Assembly (NCBI GenBank): GCA_028287545.1
Contig: JAQBPL010000088.1
Span: forward strand, 1-5,465
From: Vulcanimicrobiota bacterium
Lineage (GTDB): Bacteria > Eremiobacterota > Eremiobacteria > Baltobacterales > Baltobacteraceae
DNA: 5,465 nucleotides
Direction of reading: 5' to 3'
Part shown: piece after piece, positions 1 to 4,900 of the stretch
How the letters are laid out: every line of letters begins with the position of its first letter
How positions within the stretch are numbered: position 1 is the first letter of the stretch
Notes under the pieces: model-generated
Told to the model about the DNA's origin: nothing
Databases searched by the model: none
Seen by the model: the letters and a program-made list of their open reading frames with translations, nothing else
Translations under genes and position numbers: made by a program

Positions 1-497
1 AGATCATCACGCCGGAAGAGATGCCGTGGGAGATGTCGCCGCACGGCCTCATCAAGCATCTCGTCAACGACAAGATGAACGCGCGCGTCGAGACGGTCGA
101 CATCTACATGCAGATCATCCCGCCCGGAAGCCGGTCGGGCAAGCACCGGCAGCTCGCCGAGGAATGCTTGTACGTCCTCGAAGGACGCGGCTACGACCTC
201 CACGTCGATTGCGACGTCGAGATCACCGACACGTACCACTGGAAAGCGCAAGACGAAGTGCGCCGGTTCGAATGGGAAGCGGGCGACATGATCTACGTGC
301 CGCCCAACACGATCAGCCAGCATTTCAACGCCGACCCCGAGCGTCCGGCGCGCCTCGTGAGCGCGACGAACCGAATCTACAAGTACTGCGGGCTCAACGA
401 CCTCGAGCAAATCGAGAACGCGCCCGAATACGATCCGAAGGTCGTACTCGACGACGAGACGGTCGTGCGTTATCTGAAGGCGGCCGCGGTCAAATAG
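1..497 (+). CDS. Cupin-domain protein, 5' end outside the window
   Basis: Single-domain beta-barrel cupin, probably cytosolic. The frame is open to the window edge (codons from position 3), so the true start is probably upstream; numbering here is from the ATG at 21, giving 158 residues. Cupin motif 1 lies at residues 36-57: His42 and Glu48 are present and Gly55 is at the expected spacing, but the second His of HxH is Gln44. Motif 2 (88-103) has Gly88, Pro94 and Asn103, but its metal-binding His position is Ser99, with a His two residues later (His101). Related single-domain cupins, often described as gentisate-dioxygenase-like, occur in aromatic-catabolism clusters; that link is recalled, not shown here. 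With two of the four classical metal ligands changed, a metal-free or altered site is possible. The stop is TAG at 495, inside a perfect inverted repeat. It is convergent with the permease gene, 20 nt apart. The fold is fairly sure, the substrate unknown. Confidence 0.85.
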   Translation, partial: IITPEEMPWEMSPHGLIKHLVNDKMNARVETVDIYMQIIPPGSRSGKHRQLAEECLYVLEGRGYDLHVDCDVEITDTYHWKAQDEVRRFEWEAGDMIYVPPNTISQHFNADPERPARLVSATNRIYKYCGLNDLEQIENAPEYDPKVVLDDETVVRYLKAAAVK

Positions 498-506
498 ACC
501 GCGGCC
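482..506. terminator. Perfect hairpin between convergent genes, possible shared terminator
   Basis: GGCCGCGGTC at 482-491 and GACCGCGGCC at 497-506 are exact inverted repeats around a 5-nt AAATA loop. The result is a 10-bp, almost all G/C stem. It covers the last cupin codons and the TAG stop and lies just past the permease stop (TAG at 518-520 on the minus strand), so both transcripts could form it. Neither side is followed by a T-run, so it is not a textbook intrinsic terminator. It could act as a U-tract-less terminator, a barrier to convergent transcription or a 3'-end stabiliser. The structure is certain, the function inferred. Confidence 0.55.
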
Positions 507-517
507 CCTCGCGCCGC

Positions 518-2251
518 CTACGCTTCGGCCGCGCCCAGGCCGAGGCGTCCGCCCAGGCGCTGCACGATCGTGACGAGCCCGAGCAGCAGCACGACGAGGA
601 CGCAGCCGAGCGCCGCGATCACGGGGTACTGGCCGTTCGACCACAAGTCGAAGATCGCGATGGAGACGACCTCGCTCCCTTGTGAGTACAGGAAGATCGC
701 CGCCGAGATCTCGCGGAACGCGATGATCACGGTGGTGAGGAAGCCCGCGATGAGCGAGGGCATCAGCAGCGGGACGTAGATGCGCAGGAAGCGCTGCGTC
801 CAGTTCGCGCCGCTCACCGCGGCCGCTTCTTCGAGCTCGTCGCGAATCTGCGCGAGCCCGGAGCTCGCGTAGCGCATCCCGTACGGGATCCCGATCGTCA
901 CGAAGCCGATCACCAGCAGCGCCAGCGTCCCGTAGAGATGGAACGGGAGCGGCGCGATGAGATACCAGAACAGGATGCCGACGCCCATCAAAATGCTGGG
1001 CACCGCGATCGGAAGCGAGACCAGGACGTCGAGGATCCACGCGCCGCGCATGCGCGACTTGAGCGTCACGTATGCCACGATCGCGGTGAGCACGGTGACG
1101 ATCGCGCCGGCGGCAAGCGAGGTGATCGTGCTGTTCAGGAGCGCGTGCTTGATCAGCGGATAGTTCCACATCGTGAGGTAGTTCGCGAGGCCGACGTGCC
1201 GCAGCGCGGCGGCCGAGGGCACCTCGAAGCTCGGGAGCAGCGAGCACCATACCAGCACCGCGATCGGCAGCGCGACCGCGACCGTGAAGAACATGAGGAT
1301 CGCCGCGCCGGCGAGCGGCCGCATCGCGCCGAGCTCCAGGCGCCGCGGGCGGAACGCCTTCCCGGTCACCGTCGCGTGGCGCCCGGCGCTGTTGAGCCGG
1401 TTCGCGAACGCAACGCCCGCGGCGGCGATCACGAGGACGATGCCGCACATCGCGGCGGCGCCGCCGTAGTTCGGCGGAAACGCCTGCAGCGCACCGTAGA
1501 TCTGCGTGGTGAACACGGAGACGTTCGCCGGGACGCCGACGAGCTGCGGAACCTCGAACGAGGCGATCGTCTGGATGAAGACGAGCAACGCTGCGGCCAC
1601 GATGGCGGGCCGCGCGAGGGCCAACGTGACGCGCCGGAACGCCGTGAGGGGACCGGCGCCCGACGCGACCGCGGCTTCTTCCATCGATGGATCCATCGAG
1701 GTGAAGGTGGCAACCGCGAGGATGAACGCCGTCGGCGCGACGTGCATCGTCTGCACGAAAATCATCCCGGGCAGCGAGTAGACGTTGAACGGCCGCACGT
1801 GGAGCATCGCCTGCGCGACCGCGTTGAGCAGCCCGATCCTCGGCGACGCGAGGAACAGCCACGCGACGGTGTTCAGGATCCCCGGGACGATCAGCGGGAC
1901 GAGCGCCGTCGTCATCCCGAGCGCGCGCAGCGGCGCGTCGGTGCGCGCGTAGAGGAACGCGAGGCCGAACCCGAGCACGACCGCGAGCCCGGCGACGCCG
2001 CCGCCGTAGAGCGCGGTGTTGCCCAGGAGCCGGTAGAACGTCGGGTCGGTGAACGCGCGCGCGTAGTTGGCGAGCGACCAGTGCGCGTCGTTGCCGAGAA
2101 ACCCGGTATGCAGGCTCGCGTAGATCATCGTCGCGACGGGGACGACGGCGAGATAGACGAGGATGAGCGACGCGCCGGCCATGATCGCGGTCTCGGCGGC
2201 CGGGAGGCGAAGCGCGAAGCGCGACGCTCGCAGCGGGGCGCCGCGGCTCAT
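518..2251 (-). CDS. Iron(III)-type ABC transporter permease, fused two-domain
   Basis: Inner-membrane subunit of an ABC importer, 577 aa, with two binding-protein-dependent permease domains in one chain, as in FbpB/ThiP-like proteins. Each half carries the EAA loop that docks the ATPase: residues 191-215 (EEAAVASGAG, ending ARP) and 474-498 (EEAAAVSGAN, ending LMP). About twelve hydrophobic segments are visible, near residues 24-45, 80-102, 111-135, 161-183, 212-232, 262-283, 310-336, 371-396, 405-432, 440-460, 496-515 and 543-563. Such permeases import ferric iron, thiamine, polyamines, phosphonates or other small anions; the substrate cannot be read from this subunit. No ATP-binding or solute-binding gene is present in the window, so partners must be elsewhere. 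It is the last gene of the minus-strand run, 104 nt after the second ChrA half. No Shine-Dalgarno is evident before the chosen ATG; Met24 is a less likely alternative because it would start at the first membrane segment. Confidence 0.9.
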   Translation of the reverse strand: MSRGAPLRASRFALRLPAAETAIMAGASLILVYLAVVPVATMIYASLHTGFLGNDAHWSLANYARAFTDPTFYRLLGNTALYGGGVAGLAVVLGFGLAFLYARTDAPLRALGMTTALVPLIVPGILNTVAWLFLASPRIGLLNAVAQAMLHVRPFNVYSLPGMIFVQTMHVAPTAFILAVATFTSMDPSMEEAAVASGAGPLTAFRRVTLALARPAIVAAALLVFIQTIASFEVPQLVGVPANVSVFTTQIYGALQAFPPNYGGAAAMCGIVLVIAAAGVAFANRLNSAGRHATVTGKAFRPRRLELGAMRPLAGAAILMFFTVAVALPIAVLVWCSLLPSFEVPSAAALRHVGLANYLTMWNYPLIKHALLNSTITSLAAGAIVTVLTAIVAYVTLKSRMRGAWILDVLVSLPIAVPSILMGVGILFWYLIAPLPFHLYGTLALLVIGFVTIGIPYGMRYASSGLAQIRDELEEAAAVSGANWTQRFLRIYVPLLMPSLIAGFLTTVIIAFREISAAIFLYSQGSEVVSIAIFDLWSNGQYPVIAALGCVLVVLLLGLVTIVQRLGGRLGLGAAEA

Positions 2252-2355
2252 CGTGCGGCTCGGAAGGAAGCGATCAAGTGTACGTCCCCAGCGAATTCGC
2301 TATATCGGATTCCCAAAGCGAGACGTTTCCCGAGGCGCACGACTTCCCTGCCCAG
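2252..2355 (-). promoter_or_regulatory. 104-nt spacer with AT-rich patch and 12-bp palindrome, possible internal promoter
   Basis: This gap lies between the second ChrA-half gene and the permease gene. It holds the perfect 12-bp palindrome AGCGAATTCGCT (2290-2301), next to an AT-rich stretch that reads GATATAGCG on the minus strand. TATAGC there resembles a -10 element, but no convincing -35 is found at the right distance. A related GGAAT...ATAT...CGAAT arrangement precedes the 87-aa gene. The permease could have its own promoter or operator here, or be co-transcribed from upstream. No terminator-like hairpin is seen after the ChrA gene. Confidence 0.3.
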
Positions 2356-2874
2356 TCAACGCAGCGCGAACGCGCCGAAGATGCCCGCAGCCAGAACGAG
2401 CAGGCTCTGATTCCAATCGGTCCGCAGCAGCACGACCGTCGCGAGGACCGCGAGGACGATCGTCACCGGCGCGTCGGCGGCGCCGCGCGCCAGCGTCGCG
2501 ACGCCGGCCCAGATGAGCCCGAGGACGATCGGCGCGACCGCGCGCGCGAAACGCTCGCGCCATGGGTTTCCGCGCAGCCGCTCCCAGCCGTGTCCTACCG
2601 CGTAGACGACGATCGCGGCCGGAACGAAGATCGCGACGGTCGCGACGACGGCGCCGAGCGCGCCGCGCACGGCGTAGCCGACGAGCGCCGCCATCGTCGT
2701 CGTCGGTCCCGGCGCCAGTTTCCCGAGCGCGAAGAACTGCGTGAACTCCGCTGAGGAGATCCAGTGATACCGTTCGACGACGTCGGCATGCATCTGCGGG
2801 ATGATCGCGTTCCCGCCGCCGAAGCCGAGCAGCGAGAGGATCGCGAAGACGAGTGCGAGGCGCGCGAGGTTCAT
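2356..2874 (-). CDS. ChrA-type (CHR family) transporter, second half-size subunit
   Basis: Integral inner-membrane protein of 172 aa, the usual size for a short-chain CHR protein; two-domain ChrA proteins are about twice this. CHR hallmarks are FGGGNAIIPQM at residues 18-28, the aromatic-rich stretch 35-48 (Tyr36, Trp38, Phe44, Phe47, Phe48) and LAPGPTTTMAALVGY at 53-66, followed by hydrophobic segments near 70-92, 112-130 and 137-168. Known CHR proteins export chromate, and short-chain members act as pairs of different subunits in opposite membrane orientation. Many family members have never been tested for chromate, so the substrate here is open. Its ATG overlaps the stop of the preceding gene by 4 nt (ATGA at 2874-2871), with no separate ribosome site visible. 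That suggests translational coupling and equal amounts of both halves. Confidence 0.87.
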   Translation of the reverse strand: MNLARLALVFAILSLLGFGGGNAIIPQMHADVVERYHWISSAEFTQFFALGKLAPGPTTTMAALVGYAVRGALGAVVATVAIFVPAAIVVYAVGHGWERLRGNPWRERFARAVAPIVLGLIWAGVATLARGAADAPVTIVLAVLATVVLLRTDWNQSLLVLAAGIFGAFALR

Positions 2875-3425
2875 GCAGCGGGCGGGCGCGTCACGACGAG
2901 CGCGATCGGGATGAAGACGACGAGCGTGAGCGCGAGCGATGCGTGCAGCACGAGCACGAACGCGGCGACGCTCGCGATGAGCGCGAGATCGACGATGCTC
3001 CCTCGCCGCGGAAGCGTCATCTCGATCGCGTTCGCGAGCGTGAGGCCGACCGCGACCGCCGCGCAGGCGCGCAGCGCGCCGGAGATCGCCGGAAGATGCG
3101 CATCGAGCGCGATCGCGGCGAGGATCATCAGGATCGCGAATCCCGGCAGCACGGAGGCGAGCAGCGCGGCGACCGCTCCGGGCGCGCCGCGCAGCCGAGA
3201 GCCGACGAGCACCGCGACGTTGGTCGGGTTGGCGCCCGGCAGAAGTTGAGCGATCGAGAGCAGTTCGATGAAGTCGCTCTCGCCGACCCAGGCGTTGCGC
3301 CGCACCACCTCGCGCCGGATCGCCCCCATCTGCCCGCCGCCGAACGACGTCGCGGAGATGCGCCCGAACACCGCCGCGATCGCCAAGAGCGAAGGTCGCC
3401 GCGTCTGGGGCCCCTCGACCGTCAT
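2871..3425 (-). CDS. ChrA-type (CHR family) transporter, first half-size subunit
   Basis: Integral inner-membrane protein of 184 aa, presumed partner of the CHR half that follows it. The CHR signature is clear: SFGGGQMGAIRREVV at residues 27-41, Trp46, Phe52, then IAQLLPGANPTNVAVLVG at 58-75. Hydrophobic segments follow near 82-107, 117-135 and 143-178. The two proteins are related but diverged (SFGGGQMG against FGGGNAII; LLPGANPTN against LAPGPTTTM), as expected for a heteromeric pair. The family's known activity is chromate efflux; a related oxyanion is possible. ATG start, with only a weak ribosome site (GGCGAG) upstream. The gene starts 22 nt after the stop of the DUF2218-like gene, so the two are probably co-transcribed. 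Confidence 0.88.
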   Translation of the reverse strand: MTVEGPQTRRPSLLAIAAVFGRISATSFGGGQMGAIRREVVRRNAWVGESDFIELLSIAQLLPGANPTNVAVLVGSRLRGAPGAVAALLASVLPGFAILMILAAIALDAHLPAISGALRACAAVAVGLTLANAIEMTLPRRGSIVDLALIASVAAFVLVLHASLALTLVVFIPIALVVTRPPAA

Positions 3426-3447
3426 GCGCTCGCCGTTCGGCGCGGCG

Positions 3448-3744
3448 CTATTCCGAGAGCGGACGGCGTCGCCACTCGATGCGCAGCCGCGCGCCGCCCT
3501 CCTGCATCCGCAGGTGCTGCGCGATGAGCTGCTCGATGCTGCTCAGACGCTCTCCCGAGTCGGCGAACGCGTCGAGCCGGAGGCCTTCCGGCCACGAGTG
3601 AAACGTGCACACGCCCTCATTGACTTTTACGTAACCCGCCTCGGCCGACCATTCCGTTTCGAACTCGAGTCCGAGGCGCCGCGTGAGTTCCGCCGCCAGC
3701 GTCGAGGGATCGTCGGTGAGGACGAGCGCCTGCGCGTGCGGCAA
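3448..3744 (-). CDS. Small DUF2218-like protein of unknown function
   Basis: Soluble protein of 98 aa with no signal peptide or membrane segment. By recall its layout matches DUF2218: a short N-terminal strand (ALVLTDDP, 6-13), a helix ending in LTRRLGLEF (20-28), a glycine turn with a beta strand (GYVKVNEGVCTFHS, 37-50), a strand GLRLDAFAD (54-62), a helix with IAQHL (74-78) and a closing strand RLRIEWRR (86-93). DUF2218 proteins are about 90-100 aa and have no established activity. The start is TTG at 3744. It is preferred because GGCGAGG sits 9 nt upstream and no in-frame ATG or GTG offers a full-length product. It lies 4 nt after the stop of the 87-aa gene and 22 nt before the first ChrA half, so it is tightly embedded in the run. 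The family call is by pattern only. Confidence 0.72.
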   Translation of the reverse strand: MPHAQALVLTDDPSTLAAELTRRLGLEFETEWSAEAGYVKVNEGVCTFHSWPEGLRLDAFADSGERLSSIEQLIAQHLRMQEGGARLRIEWRRRPLSE

Positions 3745-3748
3745 TTGA

Positions 3749-4012
3749 TTATGCCTCGCCGAGGTACGCGGCGATCCGCTTCGAGACGACCGCGACGAGC
3801 GCGGCGTCGATCGGGTACCACCTCGTCCCCGGTGCCTCCGACGTCCCCGCGAGCGTTACGCTGACGTTGCGCGGCGGGACGAGCGCGATCGCGGCATTGC
3901 GCGCGCGCGTCTGCCAGCGCGCTTCGTTCGCCTGCGGTCCCTCGAACCGGTCGATCGCCGCGCTCGCGCGAACCGCGGCGTCGACCTCGTGGACGAATTC
4001 CTCGAACTGCAT
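3749..4012 (-). CDS. Hypothetical 87-aa protein at the head of the minus-strand run
   Basis: I do not recognise a family. The protein is small and soluble-looking, without signal peptide or membrane helix. Residues 1-20 look like an amphipathic helix (FEEFVHEVDAAVRASAAI) and 35-55 contain two probable beta strands around a Pro-Pro turn (AIALVPPRNVSVTLAG). Residues 62-84 run from RWYP into a second helix (DAALVAVVSKRIAAYLG). The ATG start at 4012 has no clear Shine-Dalgarno; the nearest GGA is about 16 nt away. Translation from a very short leader or an unusual initiation mode is therefore possible. Its TAA stop is 4 nt from the TTG start of the DUF2218-like gene, which argues for co-expression. 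Codon use looks like that of its neighbours. It probably is a real gene, because the ribosome site of the next gene lies in its end and it opens a compact run. Confidence 0.65.
   Translation of the reverse strand: MQFEEFVHEVDAAVRASAAIDRFEGPQANEARWQTRARNAAIALVPPRNVSVTLAGTSEAPGTRWYPIDAALVAVVSKRIAAYLGEA
3754..3760 (-). promoter_or_regulatory. Ribosome binding site supporting a TTG start
   Basis: On the minus strand this reads GGCGAGG and lies 9 nt before the TTG at 3744. It sits inside the last codons of the 87-aa gene. It is the main reason for choosing TTG as the start of the DUF2218-like gene. Confidence 0.5.
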
Positions 4013-4109
4013 TCGATATAGTTATTCCACGCGCGACCGGTTCCCCTCGTCGAGAAAAACACGGCACGTCGTGGCGGATCGCGCCGGTCGTAAGCCGAAA
4101 CGCGGCACG

Positions 4110-4120
4110 TGGTGTAACCA
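4110..4120. promoter_or_regulatory. Putative FCD/GntR operator TGGTGTAACCA
   Basis: TGGT-GTA-ACCA is a dyad with 4-bp arms around a 3-bp centre. It fits the T-N-G-T-N3-A-C-N-A form described for FadR/FCD-subfamily GntR regulators. It lies 15 nt before the GTG start of such a regulator and just upstream of its ribosome site. This position fits autoregulation and possibly control of the divergent run. The match is seen; binding is inferred. Confidence 0.6.
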
Positions 4121-4122
4121 AC

Positions 4123-4129
4123 GGAAAGG
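4123..4129 (+). promoter_or_regulatory. Ribosome binding site deciding the GTG start
   Basis: GGAAAGG lies 6 nt before the GTG at 4136, a good Shine-Dalgarno and spacing. No in-frame ATG near the start of the helix-turn-helix domain competes with it. Confidence 0.6.
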
Positions 4130-4135
4130 CAAACG

Positions 4136-4894
4136 GTGATCAGCAGCAGGGCCGCGGAGCTCGCGGACGAGATCGAGAGTGCGATCGTCGCGGGAAAGGT
4201 TCCCAGCGGCGAGCGGCTCGGCACGAAGGACGATCTTCGGCGCCGCTACGACGTAGCGTACGGTACGCTCAACGAGACGCTCCGCATCCTTCAACAGCGC
4301 GGATACGTTTCGTCACGCACGGGTCCAGGTGGCGGCCTCTTCGCGACGATCCCGACGTCGAGCGATCGTCTGCGGCATCTGCTCTCGGGCGTTCCCGAGG
4401 GCGGCACGCTCAAGGACTGCGCCGAGGTGCGGCACGCGCTGGAAGCGGCCGTCACGCTCGATGCGACGCGTTCCCGCACGCGTGCCGATCTCGCCGACCT
4501 CCGCCGCATCGTCAAACGCATGGCGGCGAAGACCGGCGATCCAACCGGCTACCTGCACGAGAACTGGGCGCTCCACCGGCGCATCGCGGAGTGCTGCCGG
4601 AATCGCGTCCTCGCCAACCTCTACATCACGCTGCTCGACGCAAACGAGCCCGGTCCGGGCGTCGTCGTCCCTGACCGCTATCGCGCCGCGAATGCCGAGG
4701 AGAACCTCGTCGCGCACACCGAGCTGGTGGACGCGATCGCTTCGGGCTCGCTCGAGCGCGCGCGGCGCGCCGTCGAAGACCACGAGGGGTTCTTCGAGCC
4801 GGTCGTCGATCGCCCGCTGCGCGCGCCGCGTCCGCCGGCGCCGAGCCGGAGCGCGACGCGCAAGCGACCGGCGGCGCGCGTCAAGCGCCGGTGA
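4136..4894 (+). CDS. GntR-family transcription regulator, FCD (FadR) subfamily
   Basis: Cytosolic DNA-binding protein of 252 aa. An N-terminal GntR winged helix-turn-helix spans about residues 5-72, with the recognition region near 32-56 and the wing at 60-69 (RTGPGGGLFA). A helical FCD ligand-binding domain follows at about 90-220. The FCD metal-site pattern is visible: Asn143 in the usual Asp position, His147 (LHENWALH at 140-147), His194 (AHTEL) and His216 (EDHEG). Family members sense small organic acids and typically repress or activate neighbouring catabolic or transport genes. The tail (225-252) is Arg/Pro/Lys-rich and beyond the usual FCD end, so it may add non-specific DNA affinity. 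GTG start with a good ribosome site and an FCD-type operator just upstream, suggesting autoregulation. The gene is divergent from the transporter run and convergent with the outer-membrane gene, 6 nt apart. The effector is unknown. Confidence 0.92.
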   Translation: MISSRAAELADEIESAIVAGKVPSGERLGTKDDLRRRYDVAYGTLNETLRILQQRGYVSSRTGPGGGLFATIPTSSDRLRHLLSGVPEGGTLKDCAEVRHALEAAVTLDATRSRTRADLADLRRIVKRMAAKTGDPTGYLHENWALHRRIAECCRNRVLANLYITLLDANEPGPGVVVPDRYRAANAEENLVAHTELVDAIASGSLERARRAVEDHEGFFEPVVDRPLRAPRPPAPSRSATRKRPAARVKRR

Positions 4895-4900
4895 ACGCCG

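Larger units (their letters stand above)
4013..4135. promoter_or_regulatory. Divergent promoter region between the five-gene run and the GntR gene
   Basis: These 123 nt separate the divergent starts at 4012 (minus) and 4136 (plus), so promoters for both units should be here. An AT-rich island near 4011-4028 reads GGAATAACTATATCGAAT on the minus strand, directly against the ATG of the 87-aa gene. CGGCACGT occurs twice in direct orientation, at 4062-4069 and 4103-4110, 41 bp apart. The first copy sits in an imperfect dyad with CACG and CGTG arms (4060-4073). The FCD-type operator is at 4110-4120. I could not assign a confident -35/-10 pair on either strand. Confidence 0.55.

Noticed and set aside
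26..685. Plus-strand 219-aa frame overlapping the cupin gene
   Set aside because: Arg/His-rich product in another frame; the cupin frame contains both cupin motifs.
938..2410. Long plus-strand open frame (490 aa) opposite the permease gene
   Set aside because: Its product is almost entirely Arg/Asp/Glu/His with no hydrophobic core, typical of the antisense frame of a GC-rich membrane-protein gene. The minus strand has clear permease motifs over most of the same span.
2356..3425. A single ChrA gene broken by a frameshift
   Set aside because: Each half has its own start, full CHR signature and normal short-chain length, with an ATGA overlap. This is the usual two-gene form rather than a broken fusion.
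2853..3527. Plus-strand open frames opposite the ChrA genes
   Set aside because: Arg/Asp-rich, low-complexity products without recognisable motifs; the minus-strand CHR signatures explain the region.
3627..4121. Minus-strand 164-aa frame overlapping the two small genes
   Set aside because: An Arg-rich shadow with no domain. The 87-aa and 98-aa frames have better composition and spacing, and one has a ribosome site.
4313..4783. Minus-strand 156-aa frame opposite the GntR gene
   Set aside because: No domain is recognised, and the plus-strand frame carries a full winged helix-turn-helix plus FCD domain.
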